Assembly (NCBI RefSeq): GCF_000296465.1
Contig: NZ_JH815204.1
Span: 906,814 to 970,813, forward strand
DNA length: 64,000 bases
Direction of reading: 5' to 3'
Source of the DNA: Barnesiella intestinihominis YIT 11860
GTDB lineage: Bacteria > Bacteroidota > Bacteroidia > Bacteroidales > Barnesiellaceae
Part shown: in pieces, positions 15,888 through 25,882 of the stretch
Layout: every line of letters starts with the position of its first letter
Numbering within the stretch: the stretch's first letter is position 1
Translations under genes and position numbers: made by a program
Notes under the pieces: model-generated
The model's database searches: none
What the model saw: only the letters and a program-made list of their open reading frames with translations
What the model was told of the DNA's origin: nothing

Positions 15888-17303
15888 TTAGATTTTATTT
15901 TGTTCGGCACTCTCACGACGATTCTCCAAATCGGAAGAAATCTCGGACAATCGTTTTTCGCTCAAAGGATACCTCGAAATAAAAAGTGCCGATATTCCGG
16001 TCGCTATGGCCGGGAATATACTCATCATCAAACAAATCCCGGTCAATGCCGATTCTGATTGTATTGTATTGGCCTCGAACCCGAAATAGAACAACAGCCA
16101 ACCGGTCAAAGAGCCACCCAATGTCCACCCCAATTTCTGAGACATCGACGACGATGAAAAGATAAGGCCCGTAGCCCGACGCCCGGTCTTCCATTCCGAG
16201 TAATCCGATATATCGGCATACATCGACCACAACAACGGAGAAACAATACCGGCACAAATACTAATGATGATTTGCAACGCCAATATTCCATAAATGCCGT
16301 CTTTGGGTAAGAAATAGAATAGGATACTGAATATGGTAGCCCCTACCGTCGCCGTCAAAAAAGTATATTTTTTACCCATCAACCGTGTAAACGTAGGAAC
16401 CAACATAATACCCAATATGTTAGCAGCTTGTCCCAAAACAAGATAAATGGTGATGAGCGTAACCGAAGCACTCATAAAGGTAAAAGAGAACGTGTCGGAG
16501 GCCTCTACATAATATTTGAAATAATAGACTGCCGAACCGTCTCGTAAAGAATTAAACCCGATAACCATGATACCGGCCACCAAAAGAATCCACCACGGTT
16601 TGTTCGTAGCCAAATCTTTCACATCGTCTTTCAAAGATGTTTTCTCTTCTTTGATAGGCTTTATCCGTTCTTTTGTCCACGAAAAAGTAAGGAAAAACAT
16701 AATAGCCGCCAATATGGCAAAAACGACGGCAGCCATTTGCCAACCGAATGCCTGTGACGGAACGCCGTCGACTATTTTCATTTTACTGAATATATCGACC
16801 AACGGCTCTATCAGGAACAACACCAAAATACTCCCCCCGAATGCAAAAGTCATTCGGTATGAAGACAATGATGTACGAGTCTGCGGGTCGGGCGACATTA
16901 CCCCTAACAACGAAGCGTATGGCACATTGACAAACGAGTACACCATCATCATGAGCGTATAAGTGACATAAGCATATACGATTTTCGATATTTCGGAATC
17001 TCCACCCCATGACGAAAAAGTCAATATGCCGCATAACCCGAAAGGTATGGCTCCCCATAACAAATAAGGGCGGAATTTTCCGAAACGAGAGTGCGTACGA
17101 TCGCCTAAAATCCCGATAAAAGGATCGAGGAATGTATCCCAGATACGGGTAATCAAGAACATGGTTCCCACTACCGCTGCCGAGATTCCCACCACGTCGG
17201 TATAGAAAAATAACAAATACATGGTGAAGAGCTTCCAAAACATGGAAGAGGCGGCATCACCCAGACCATACCCTATTTTTTCCCTTAATTTTACGTGTTC
17301 CAT
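15888..17303 (-). CDS. GPH-family (MelB/XynP-like) sugar:cation symporter
   Basis: A 471-residue inner-membrane transporter with about 12 predicted helices. The N-terminal KIGYGLGDAASSMFWKLF and the cytoplasmic GDRTHSRFGKFRPYLLWGAI are hallmarks of the glycoside-pentoside-hexuronide:cation symporters. A charged tail (SDLENRRESAEQNKI) ends the protein. It lies 6 bases after the GH130 phosphorylase gene. The context suggests that it brings mannosyl-glucose or similar short beta-mannosides from the periplasm to the cytoplasmic phosphorylase. Confidence 0.92.
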   Translation of the reverse strand: MEHVKLREKIGYGLGDAASSMFWKLFTMYLLFFYTDVVGISAAVVGTMFLITRIWDTFLDPFIGILGDRTHSRFGKFRPYLLWGAIPFGLCGILTFSSWGGDSEISKIVYAYVTYTLMMMVYSFVNVPYASLLGVMSPDPQTRTSLSSYRMTFAFGGSILVLFLIEPLVDIFSKMKIVDGVPSQAFGWQMAAVVFAILAAIMFFLTFSWTKERIKPIKEEKTSLKDDVKDLATNKPWWILLVAGIMVIGFNSLRDGSAVYYFKYYVEASDTFSFTFMSASVTLITIYLVLGQAANILGIMLVPTFTRLMGKKYTFLTATVGATIFSILFYFLPKDGIYGILALQIIISICAGIVSPLLWSMYADISDYSEWKTGRRATGLIFSSSSMSQKLGWTLGGSLTGWLLFYFGFEANTIQSESALTGICLMMSIFPAIATGISALFISRYPLSEKRLSEISSDLENRRESAEQNKI

Positions 17304-17309
17304 GATATC

Positions 17310-18479
17310 TTATTTCAATATTTTTTTATTATGATCGACCATAGCGATAATAGTCCGTACCGATTCTATCGAACGCAATCCGTCGACAGGCGTATGCAAG
17401 CAATAATCCACCAAACGGTCTACTGTCGATTCGGCAACGTGCATACGCGTATCGGACGAAGCATAGTATATGTACACTTTCCCGTCTTCATCGGCAATCC
17501 AACCATTGGAAAACAAAACATTCGAAACATCTCCTATGCGTTCTTCATCGACCGGGGCCATGAAATATCCGGCAGGCTCTGCAATCATTTTGGTCGGATC
17601 CTCCAAAGAAGTCATGTAAAGATAGAGCACATAGCGCAATCCGGCAGCACAACAACGAACCCCATGAGCAAGATGCAACCACCCTTTTTCAGTCTTAATC
17701 GGGTGAGGACCCTCTCCATTTTTCACTTCTTTAATCGTATGATATTCCCGTTTATTGATAATTACTTCGTCGTGTACCTCTGCATGGCAAATATCATCGA
17801 CCAAAGCCCAGCCTATGCCTCCACCGTTTCCCGTATCGATGAAACCGTCTTGCGGACGGGTATAAAGAGCATATTTCCCATTCACGAACTCGGGATGCAA
17901 AACGACATTACGCTGCTGGCTACGAGTCTTTAAATCGGGAAGACGCTCCCACGTTTTCAAATCTTTCGTACGAGCGATTCCGGCCGAAGCAACTGCTGCC
18001 GACAAATCTCCCGGACGTGCATTGGGATCTTTGCGTTCGGCACAAAAGATACCGTAAATCCAGCCATCTTCATGTGCAGTAAGACGCATGTCATACATAT
18101 TGGTATCGGGAATATCTGTTTCGGGCATCAAAATAGGATAGTCCCAAAAACGAAATCCGTCCACCGGGCTATCACTCTCGGCCACTGCAAAGAAAGACTT
18201 ACGATCATCGCCTTCCACTCGCACCACCAAGTAATACTTTCCGTTCAATTTAATAGCACCCGAATTCATCGTCGCATTGATACCGATACGCTCCTCCATA
18301 TAGGGATTGGTCTTCTCGTCGAAGTCATATCTCCAAATCAAAGGAGCATGTTCGGCAGTCAACACAGGATACTTATATCGAACGTAAACCCCGTTGTTTT
18401 TATTGCATTTCTCGTTTTTTCTTGAAATAAGAGCCTCATACTCTTTTCTCAATCTCTCTAACTCTTGTACCATAACCAT
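17310..18479 (-). CDS. GH130 4-O-beta-D-mannosyl-D-glucose phosphorylase
   Basis: A 389-residue cytoplasmic enzyme with no signal peptide. It has the features of GH130 subfamily 1: [99 protein letters not shown] and [15 protein letters not shown]. From memory these blocks follow the Bacteroides fragilis mannosylglucose phosphorylase closely, in order and length. The reaction is Man-beta-1,4-Glc + Pi to alpha-Man-1-P + Glc. The usual partner cellobiose/mannobiose 2-epimerase is absent from the window, so the disaccharide may come directly from a gluco-manno backbone. The start may be Met1 or Met3 (18473). Confidence 0.92.
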   Translation of the reverse strand: MVMVQELERLRKEYEALISRKNEKCNKNNGVYVRYKYPVLTAEHAPLIWRYDFDEKTNPYMEERIGINATMNSGAIKLNGKYYLVVRVEGDDRKSFFAVAESDSPVDGFRFWDYPILMPETDIPDTNMYDMRLTAHEDGWIYGIFCAERKDPNARPGDLSAAVASAGIARTKDLKTWERLPDLKTRSQQRNVVLHPEFVNGKYALYTRPQDGFIDTGNGGGIGWALVDDICHAEVHDEVIINKREYHTIKEVKNGEGPHPIKTEKGWLHLAHGVRCCAAGLRYVLYLYMTSLEDPTKMIAEPAGYFMAPVDEERIGDVSNVLFSNGWIADEDGKVYIYYASSDTRMHVAESTVDRLVDYCLHTPVDGLRSIESVRTIIAMVDHNKKILK

Positions 18480-18506
18480 ATAATATCTTAATAAATAATC
18501 TTATAA

Positions 18507-19862
18507 TCAACGGGCTATCAAAACCCAGTCATTTCCTCGTCCTTGTGTTGGCGATACGACTTCAAAAGCCTCACTTGTCTCGATATTTTTATAAAATATT
18601 AGTTCCCCGTTACGCGGATTAAACCACTCCAACCGAACGTTTTTTCGTTGAGTCCAACCGGACAGATTTACCGTTATGCTGTGACCATAAGGCATATAAA
18701 ATAAAACATAATCTTTTCCACCGTATGCCACAGCATAATCGTCATCGGTCTGTTCCGGTCGTTCTATCAAATGTTGCAATGGTCTTCCTCGGAAAAAATC
18801 GATAGCCTCACACAATTTTCTAAAATGTATCATATCGCAAGCCCCGGCTAAATCCAGGCTTTCTTTCCAAGTTGTTTGCGCATCTATCATCGGAGAATAC
18901 TTATCGGAATACATCTGCCACACTTCATTACAACCGTAAGTATATCCGCAAGCTCCGCTAAACATACTTTGATACAATGTCATACGGACATCGAAATCAT
19001 CGAATCTACCATTCTCCGATTTAAAATCGATAGGTATATTCTCATACCGAGGCTCCCCATCTAAGACCGGTTTGATCGGCTGTTTCTGTAAATCGTTCAG
19101 TAGCAATCGCCTATATATGGCATAATCGCGTTGAGCATGTCCGCTTTGGAACATATTGAAATCGAGCCAAGTCTCATCATGGAACCAAAAAGAAGAAGAA
19201 TGTTCTCCTTGCGGGTGATAAGTCATTAAATGCCGTTTATCACACTCCTTAATGCCCTCGGCCATCGCTTTCCAAACGGTAAAGTTCTTACCCTCTCCGC
19301 TACGGTCTCCGCCGATAATCCATATAATATTGGGAGTGTCGGCATATCGACGTCCGAGCCATCGGCCGTACTCACGAGCATTCGCCTCGTCGAATATCTC
19401 TGGTCCCGCACCCCATTGTTTATCCACTTTATCACCCCACGTAGGAAGTAATCCCACATAAAGCCCTTTCTCCCCGGCTATTTCTAAAACACGATCTACC
19501 CACTTGAAATAATCAGGATCGGGAGTAGACGGAGAACCGTTTATCAATGGCCTGTTAATCCCGTCCGAACCATCGAGCTCGGACAATATAACCGTTTGAA
19601 TCACCGTAAACCCTTTGGTTCGACGATTTTCCATATACAGTTCCACCTCTGGTTCGTTCAATCGATAAATCAACTCCCAAGCCGTATCTCCCAAATAGAG
19701 AAACGGAGTTCCATCGGTATGTTGCAAAAAACGCCCGTTGGGAGACACACACAAGTCTCCGTGAGAAAAATCGACCGATTTACCCGACCAACTATCCGCT
19801 CGTACTTCGACAAGAGCCGGGACAATCCATGCAAGAAACAATATGAATACATGCCGGGGCAT
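18507..19862 (-). CDS. DUF4038 glycoside hydrolase (GH140-like) with C-terminal collagen-binding-like domain
   Basis: A 451-residue secreted protein (signal peptide 1 to about 22, ending VRA). The DUF4038 (beta/alpha)8 region spans about 30-370, starting NGRFLQHTDGTPFLYLGDTA and containing GFTVIQTVILSELDG, NIIWIIGGDRSGEG and KPVLDGEPRYENIP. The Asp in GGD and the Glu in DGEP are the likely catalytic pair. The C-terminal about 80 residues (DYVLFYMPYGHSITVNLSG...) match the small beta domain usually found there. The founding GH140 enzyme is an apiosidase for rhamnogalacturonan-II. The wider DUF4038 group is poorly characterised, so apiose is not a safe call. It lies between GH130 and GH5 in the operon. 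Confidence 0.85.
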   Translation of the reverse strand: MPRHVFILFLAWIVPALVEVRADSWSGKSVDFSHGDLCVSPNGRFLQHTDGTPFLYLGDTAWELIYRLNEPEVELYMENRRTKGFTVIQTVILSELDGSDGINRPLINGSPSTPDPDYFKWVDRVLEIAGEKGLYVGLLPTWGDKVDKQWGAGPEIFDEANAREYGRWLGRRYADTPNIIWIIGGDRSGEGKNFTVWKAMAEGIKECDKRHLMTYHPQGEHSSSFWFHDETWLDFNMFQSGHAQRDYAIYRRLLLNDLQKQPIKPVLDGEPRYENIPIDFKSENGRFDDFDVRMTLYQSMFSGACGYTYGCNEVWQMYSDKYSPMIDAQTTWKESLDLAGACDMIHFRKLCEAIDFFRGRPLQHLIERPEQTDDDYAVAYGGKDYVLFYMPYGHSITVNLSGWTQRKNVRLEWFNPRNGELIFYKNIETSEAFEVVSPTQGRGNDWVLIAR

Positions 19863-19869
19863 ATTGATC

Positions 19870-20895
19870 TTATTTTTGCGTTGTCAAATATTTACCCACT
19901 ACTTCCATCTGCGGACGGTCTTTCCCGTCTACCGGAGTAATCGCCATAAATTCGTCTTTCGGCCACCACGGTCCGGCAGCCCAATAACAACCGTTTATAT
20001 CGTTTTCCTGCAAGTAAGACAGAAATTTATCCAATACAAGGTTCCAACGCGAATCACTATCGGGAATACCATACTCACCGACCATGCCTTCGAATTTATT
20101 GGCTTTCAGCCATTCCACAAAGGGACGCACACGGTCTATACCCTTTTCAAGATAGCAAGAATCTTCATCATATCCACGTTTGTAAGTACCAGAAGCATCT
20201 GCATCGAAATAGACATGTGCCTCGAATGCCAACTTATCGGCAGGATCTTTCAAATATTTCAACGTATCGCTAAGTTCAACCCAACGTTCAGCCGAACTCC
20301 AATGATTGCCCCCCACCATAATACGAGTATCCATATCGACCGTACGAATGGAGTCTATACACAATTGCGCCATCTCGAACCAAGTTGTGCAAGAATCCAA
20401 ATCATGAGGTTCGTTCATCAACCCATAAGCATAAATATTGTCAAATGATTTAAATTCCGTAGCCAGCGATTTCCAGAACGAAGCCAAATGTTCCGGTGTC
20501 AACCCGTTTGTCCCGATAATCGTATGCTCGCCATTCATATAACGACGACAATAGTTATGCAAGTCCAACATGACAACCATGTCTCGCTCTGCTGCCGCAG
20601 CAACAAAATCTTTCATTTTGTCGAGATCATGACGATTCAGTTCTCCGTTCAATTCATATTGTAAACGTTCCCATTTAAATGGGAAACGCACTAATTTCAA
20701 TCCCTTCTCATTCCAATAATCCAAATCGGAAGCCTGAGGATAGGTATAATCGGTATTATATACACCCGGGAAATTAGAACCGAAGTCGGCACAAGCCATA
20801 TTTACACCATAAGGTTTACCTTCCGTTTTAGCTACCTTATTGCTACAACTGCACAATAACAAACCTAACGCAACTACAAAAACTACTCTTTTCAT
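19870..20895 (-). CDS. GH5 glycoside hydrolase, lipoprotein
   Basis: A 341-residue cellulase-family enzyme with a lipoprotein signal (LLLCSCSN, Cys about 16-18). It is a single GH5 barrel: VNMACADFGSNFPGVYNTDY at the start, then GLKLVRFPFKWERLQYE, LDLHNYCRRYM, the acid/base Glu in YGLMNEPHDL (about residue 163), HVYFDADASGTYK, and the nucleophile Glu in GMVGEYGIPDSD (about 280). The start region resembles subfamily 5 endoglucanases. It is paralogous to the gene at 23490-24584, with the GH2 gene between them. It likely acts at the cell surface or in the periplasm on a beta-1,4 backbone; glucan versus mannan cannot be decided from sequence. Confidence 0.88.
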   Translation of the reverse strand: MKRVVFVVALGLLLCSCSNKVAKTEGKPYGVNMACADFGSNFPGVYNTDYTYPQASDLDYWNEKGLKLVRFPFKWERLQYELNGELNRHDLDKMKDFVAAAAERDMVVMLDLHNYCRRYMNGEHTIIGTNGLTPEHLASFWKSLATEFKSFDNIYAYGLMNEPHDLDSCTTWFEMAQLCIDSIRTVDMDTRIMVGGNHWSSAERWVELSDTLKYLKDPADKLAFEAHVYFDADASGTYKRGYDEDSCYLEKGIDRVRPFVEWLKANKFEGMVGEYGIPDSDSRWNLVLDKFLSYLQENDINGCYWAAGPWWPKDEFMAITPVDGKDRPQMEVVGKYLTTQK

Positions 20896-20910
20896 ACAAT
20901 ATCTGTTTTC

Positions 20911-23481
20911 CTAATTTATATTCCAACCTTTCACACAAACCGGATAATCGACATTCACCTCGATAATTTGCGACTCTCCCGGATCGAGCCACAAATAGTT
21001 TTTCGACGCAATAAATTCATGAGCATATCTGGGGGATTCCACATAAACACCTATGGCCGGCAGTTTCCCGACATTCGTCACCGTTATCTGTCGCCCATCT
21101 CTCTTCATAGTAATCTCTGTACGAGGCATCGACATAATTATCCCTCGACGAACTTCATAATTGGTAAAATAATAATTACGAGATAATCGTTTACCCTCCG
21201 AACAAACATCGACAACAAAAAACAGCATGGTCGATTTCGTCTGTGCTCGATTCAAATTGAGATTACCCAATTTTTTTACGGTTTCCAATTCGCTATGCCC
21301 ATCGAAGTCCCGACATACGACAGTATCCAATCGATCATTATAAACTGTCACCGATACCGTGTAATCTTTACCGTTCAACTGACGGCAGTCGTCGAGTAAA
21401 TACAACGGCAACGATACTTCTTGGCTCGACAAATTCGTCCGGTCGAAAAGCAAAACTCCCGTCAATGGTGCAAAAGATTTCTGCACGAAATAATGTACCG
21501 GTTTAATCGCTCCGTAGTAATCGACACTCGACCAAGAGACACCCGGATAATTATCGTTCATCTTGTAATAAAGAGCTCCGGTTGTTTCGGGCCACAAAGT
21601 ACGAGCCCGTTCCAACGTATGCCTTACTCCGACAACTTGTGCGAGCTGAGACCCCGTAATAAATTCGGCCAATGTGGTATCGGGCATGAAGTATCCCGAA
21701 TATTGCGAGAGCTTGCCAAACTCTCCCATTGTCCCGAAAATAGGAGTATGATGACGGAAATGATCGCCCGGACGAGACGGCCATCTATCTTTCTCTTCGG
21801 CCAAATAACGTCTCACACTCTCTATATGCGGTAGAGAAGCAATTCCGAACTCTCCCCAAAACGGAGAAGTCATATTTAAATTATGATTCAAATGAGCATC
21901 GTCCCACCAGCAATTGTAATTATGATCGCTGCCGCCCCATGCCTCTCCTCGGTGAAACGGGCGGGAACCGTCGAGCTCCAAGCTCAAACGCCCCATCATA
22001 TCGATAGCCGGCCCGAAAGGTTTATCCGATTCGTTACCGGCGCCCCACATAACCAAAGAGGGGTGGTTTCGGATACGTTTCATATTCCTCACTACCGTCT
22101 CCTGTAACATATCGAACGGTTGCGTATTATGGCTGTTCCACGCCGTAGGCCACTCTTGTATCACCATAATGCCATACTTATCGCACAATTCATAAAAATC
22201 ATCGGTTTCGGGCAATCCTCCACCCCACGCTCTCATCATCTGAATATGCTGACTTTTAGCGATACTTAACAAGCGGTCATATTTTTCTCGCGAAAAATCC
22301 ATCAAAGCATCCATCGTACACCAACCGGTTCCCTTCACAAACATAGGTTTACCATTAATGACGAAAGTCCAATTATAACGGTCTTCTCGCTCGCCTCCCG
22401 GAAACGGAGCCATGTCGATCGTACGAATACCGAACGATGTCTTTTCCACATCGGGGCGAGCTCCGTTACGAGGAATAAATGCGACTGTCATATCGTAAAG
22501 AGACTGTTCTCCCATATCATTAGGCCACCAAAGGCGGGGAGCATCTATTTTGAAATCGAATGAAAACTGTTCGGTTTTCTTCGACGAATTAATTTCATGT
22601 TCAAAGAATTGAGGAGCACCTTCAAAATTTTTAGGCACGACCCTAATTTGTAATTTACCTTTTAGCGGTGCATTTATTTTTTTGAGAGTCACTGCCAACC
22701 GCATATCGCCCTGCAAAGAACGGGTCGATACAAAAGGCGCCTCTATTTCCACCGGAGCCTGTGATTCCAATTTTACCGAACGCCAAATTCCCAATGACGG
22801 AATTTGAGCATAGTGCCAACCATAAACACAATTAAACACCACGGTATACTTCCAACTTTCATTAGCGTTAGGAGGCCAATTCCCTAAAAACATCTGAGGA
22901 ATCGGATCGAGTTTCACCACAAGCGTGTTTTCCTTTTTCAAATATTTCTTCACAGCGAAATCGGGTCCTCCGAACATTCCCTCGTGAGAACCCAGTTTTT
23001 TCCCATTCAGCCAAACGGTACAACGATTCGCTACACCGCCGAATGAAAGAATAGGATTTTCAAGCGGTTCATTCAATGTAAATTTTTTACTAAACCACCA
23101 TGTCTTGTAACTCTGTTGCTCGGCGATCGAGTCATTTTGCCCGATATAAGGATCGGGGATAATACGATTCATCAACAATGCAGTATGTACACTTCCCGGT
23201 ACAACAGCCTCCACGGCATCGGTCCAAACGTCTTTAAGACGGAATTTTTCATCGCCGCCTTCGGCCATGAGCCATATTCCATCGAGAGAGAGAGACTCTG
23301 GACTTCGAACTGTATCGACCGACAAAACCGGAATCATCGAGATTCCCGGCAACTCCGAGAGAGTATATTTCGCAGCAAAACTTTCCCTATCTATTTCGTC
23401 TAAGGATTTCCCGGCTTGAACGGGAAATCCTGACAAAATAGACATTAAAACAAGAAAACTACCTGTGATGAATCTTTTCAT
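20911..23481 (-). CDS. GH2 beta-mannosidase-like enzyme
   Basis: An 856-residue periplasmic exo-enzyme with a signal peptide (1 to about 23, ending PVQA). It has the GH2 five-domain layout: a sugar-binding jelly roll with SFGGVANRCTVWLNGKKLGS, an Ig-like domain, and a barrel beginning near FVKGTGWCTMDALMDFSREK. The acid/base Glu is in MWGAGNESDKP (about residue 480) and the nucleophile Glu in PFWGEFGIASLPH (about 545). Length and the mannosidase-like WCTMD...RMMRAWGGG region favour beta-mannosidase over beta-galactosidase. It would trim mannose from the non-reducing end of oligosaccharides released by the flanking GH5 enzymes. Confidence 0.87.
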   Translation of the reverse strand: MKRFITGSFLVLMSILSGFPVQAGKSLDEIDRESFAAKYTLSELPGISMIPVLSVDTVRSPESLSLDGIWLMAEGGDEKFRLKDVWTDAVEAVVPGSVHTALLMNRIIPDPYIGQNDSIAEQQSYKTWWFSKKFTLNEPLENPILSFGGVANRCTVWLNGKKLGSHEGMFGGPDFAVKKYLKKENTLVVKLDPIPQMFLGNWPPNANESWKYTVVFNCVYGWHYAQIPSLGIWRSVKLESQAPVEIEAPFVSTRSLQGDMRLAVTLKKINAPLKGKLQIRVVPKNFEGAPQFFEHEINSSKKTEQFSFDFKIDAPRLWWPNDMGEQSLYDMTVAFIPRNGARPDVEKTSFGIRTIDMAPFPGGEREDRYNWTFVINGKPMFVKGTGWCTMDALMDFSREKYDRLLSIAKSQHIQMMRAWGGGLPETDDFYELCDKYGIMVIQEWPTAWNSHNTQPFDMLQETVVRNMKRIRNHPSLVMWGAGNESDKPFGPAIDMMGRLSLELDGSRPFHRGEAWGGSDHNYNCWWDDAHLNHNLNMTSPFWGEFGIASLPHIESVRRYLAEEKDRWPSRPGDHFRHHTPIFGTMGEFGKLSQYSGYFMPDTTLAEFITGSQLAQVVGVRHTLERARTLWPETTGALYYKMNDNYPGVSWSSVDYYGAIKPVHYFVQKSFAPLTGVLLFDRTNLSSQEVSLPLYLLDDCRQLNGKDYTVSVTVYNDRLDTVVCRDFDGHSELETVKKLGNLNLNRAQTKSTMLFFVVDVCSEGKRLSRNYYFTNYEVRRGIIMSMPRTEITMKRDGRQITVTNVGKLPAIGVYVESPRYAHEFIASKNYLWLDPGESQIIEVNVDYPVCVKGWNIN

Positions 23482-23489
23482 ATCTCTGA

Positions 23490-24584
23490 TTAATATACTT
23501 GTACCGTAGTCTTATATTTCAACAACGTTGCCAACTGAGGACGATCTACCGTATAATTATCGGTAGGTTGTACAGCCAATTTATAATTGCCCCAACGAGG
23601 GCCGGCCGACCAATAAGTGCCATTCACACCGTTTTCCTGCAAATACTTCAAAGCGGAATCGAGAATATCCAGCCAACGACCGTCGTCATCGGGCACACCA
23701 TACTCCCCTACAAAACCACGTTTGCCGTTTTCTTTCAACCATTCGACGAAAGGCCGCAAACGAACCACACCGGTTTGAATAGTCGCACCGTCTTCATCAT
23801 ACGACTTAGAATAATTTCCAGATGCATCCGAATCAAAATACACGTGAGCTTGGAAAATCATGTTGTCACAGGGATCGACCAAAGTCTTCAAATTATCGCT
23901 CACCTCTTTCCAACGGCTCGCAGAACTGAATTCATCACCACTGATAACCAGCATAGTCTCGGTATCGACTTCGCGAATGGCATTGATACAGGCTTGTGCA
24001 ATCTTCACCCACGGTGTCGTTTTCAGCATGGCATTCGGCTCATTCATGATATCATAACCCCAGATACATTTGTAATCTTTGAACTCCGCAGCCAATTTTT
24101 TCCATACATCGCAGAAGTTCTCAACCGTACATTGAGCATTGCCGATAACAACGAACTGATTATCGTCAGAGTTCACACCATTGGAATAGACGCAATAACG
24201 ACCGAAGTTGTGCATATCGAGCAAGACTTTCATGTTCAAGTCCTCGGCTGCTTGCACGAATTCTTTCATCTTGGCCAATTCCGTAGTGATAAGCGGGCCA
24301 TTCATTTCGCTTTGGATACGCTCCCAACGAAACGGGAAACGAATCATACGCAGTCCCTTCTCCTTGAAATACTCCAAGTCTTTTTTGGTGGGATAGCCAT
24401 AGTGCGTGCCGTCAACACCGGGATATACATTACCAAACTCGGCTCCCGACATATTCACACCGAAGTATTCGGTATGTTCGGTTCCACCACCATTACCGCC
24501 GTCTCCCCCGGGGCCATCTTCATTGCCGCAAGAAGTCATCAATGCAGCGGCAAAAACAAATGTCAAAATTTTTTTAATCTTCAT
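23490..24584 (-). CDS. GH5 glycoside hydrolase, lipoprotein with Gly-rich linker
   Basis: A 364-residue enzyme with a lipoprotein signal (LMTSCGNE, Cys at about residue 19) and a short Gly/Asp-rich linker (DGPGGDGGNGGG) typical of surface-exposed Bacteroidota lipoproteins. GH5 motifs are VNMSGAEFGNVYPGVDGTHY, RMIRFPFRWERIQ, LDMHNFGRY, the acid/base Glu in YDIMNEPNAM, HVYFDSDASGNY, and the nucleophile Glu in GFVGEYGVPDDDG. It is paralogous to the GH5 at 19870-20895. The linker and signal suggest it is an outer-surface endo-enzyme that makes the first cuts. It is 8 bases upstream of the GH2 gene. Confidence 0.88.
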   Translation of the reverse strand: MKIKKILTFVFAAALMTSCGNEDGPGGDGGNGGGTEHTEYFGVNMSGAEFGNVYPGVDGTHYGYPTKKDLEYFKEKGLRMIRFPFRWERIQSEMNGPLITTELAKMKEFVQAAEDLNMKVLLDMHNFGRYCVYSNGVNSDDNQFVVIGNAQCTVENFCDVWKKLAAEFKDYKCIWGYDIMNEPNAMLKTTPWVKIAQACINAIREVDTETMLVISGDEFSSASRWKEVSDNLKTLVDPCDNMIFQAHVYFDSDASGNYSKSYDEDGATIQTGVVRLRPFVEWLKENGKRGFVGEYGVPDDDGRWLDILDSALKYLQENGVNGTYWSAGPRWGNYKLAVQPTDNYTVDRPQLATLLKYKTTVQVY

Positions 24585-24663
24585 AGAAATAAATAGTGTA
24601 TAGTTTAATTAAAGCGATAAGCCGGGGCAGGACGTTGTCCTACCCGACTTATCACAGTTATTC

Positions 24664-25854
24664 TCAGCCTATTTTTTTAGAAAAGCGGAAGTTGCACATG
24701 CTCAGGTCGAAATCCATGGCATCGGTCGGCGTGAATACAATTTTCCACTCCGTGTTATCCGGTGCCGGGCTACAGCCATCGGGAAGAATCGTATTTTCAC
24801 TTACCTCGTCCAAGCCTATGCGCATAGTACGCCACCCGCCATAGGTATTGACAGGAATTCCACTCGCACCAGGCATCCACATGAAATTACCCAAAGCTAT
24901 CCGCGTGGTCGAGTTCAATGGATAGGAAGCATTCGTACAAACCTCGAAGCATAGGTTATACGCAGCAGGATCGGCAGCCACATCGGCCGGCACTTGAATG
25001 TAGCCTGCCCACAACACCATCCAACCCCAAGCGCCCACATTCCCGTGGAAACGCAAGTATTTCATACCCTCATTCAACGGTTCGGGGTAACCATCTCCCT
25101 CTGTACCATCACACAAAAAGTTGAGAGTATTATCGGGGAATTGGCTAGAATGAGTAAATCCACCAGAACCCGGCCAATCGTTGAAATCGAAGATTTGATG
25201 TCCAGTATTCATATACGGGATAGCCACCGGCTCAGCCATCTCACCGCCCTGAATGGTCAGGTCGGTATTGGGCTGGGCGTTGGCGGGGATTTGCAGCGTA
25301 ATATCCGAGCGGGTAGCGTCGATTACGGTACAAATCGCATTGCCTATGCGCACATCGGCCTGTTCGACGGTAATACCGTAAAGGTCGAAGTTATCGCCCG
25401 AAATCACCGTCGTATCGCCGGGATTGGTAAACTCATTTTGCAAACCGTCGATTTTCAACTCAGGTATCGATACCGTGAAAGGTCTCGATACCGAACCGTT
25501 CTTGGTCGTGATGTAAAGCATATCGGTCACCTCGCCCGGCAACTGACGGGGAACCGGAGCCAACAACATGTCGTAACGAGCATAAATCTCTTTGGGGTCG
25601 ACCTCCACATCATTGAATTTGACCGACACTACATTACCGAGATTTTTACCTTCGATGCGCACCATGTCCTCAAAGTCGGCGCCATCGATTTCAAACTCTT
25701 TATCGTTGGCCAGCACGATTTTCGTAATCTCAGGAGCTCCGTTGGAAGGAATATCGTCTTTTGCTTTGAGATCTTCCACTTCCACAACGTCCTGACAGGC
25801 GGAAAAGGCAAACAGCACTGCCGCCCACGCAGCCATATATTTTATATTTTTCAT
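24664..25854 (-). CDS. Surface glycan-binding lipoprotein with IPT/TIG domains
   Basis: A 396-residue protein. The ATG at 25854 starts MKNIKYMAAWAAVLFAFSAC with a lipobox Cys at residue 20; the longer frame starts with TTG and is not needed. Two IPT/TIG-like Ig folds follow (about 45-205; EITKIVLANDKEFEIDGADF, then PGDTTVISGDNFDLYG). The C-terminal ligand-binding half ends SMCNFRFSKKIG. The protein holds the SusE position directly after SusD, as SGBPs of Bacteroidota PULs do, and it is not enzymatic. It should bind the polysaccharide at the cell surface and hand it to SusC/SusD. Ligand unknown. Confidence 0.87.
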   Translation of the reverse strand: MKNIKYMAAWAAVLFAFSACQDVVEVEDLKAKDDIPSNGAPEITKIVLANDKEFEIDGADFEDMVRIEGKNLGNVVSVKFNDVEVDPKEIYARYDMLLAPVPRQLPGEVTDMLYITTKNGSVSRPFTVSIPELKIDGLQNEFTNPGDTTVISGDNFDLYGITVEQADVRIGNAICTVIDATRSDITLQIPANAQPNTDLTIQGGEMAEPVAIPYMNTGHQIFDFNDWPGSGGFTHSSQFPDNTLNFLCDGTEGDGYPEPLNEGMKYLRFHGNVGAWGWMVLWAGYIQVPADVAADPAAYNLCFEVCTNASYPLNSTTRIALGNFMWMPGASGIPVNTYGGWRTMRIGLDEVSENTILPDGCSPAPDNTEWKIVFTPTDAMDFDLSMCNFRFSKKIG

Positions 25855-25882
25855 TTTTATCAATTTTTCGGTTATACACTAA

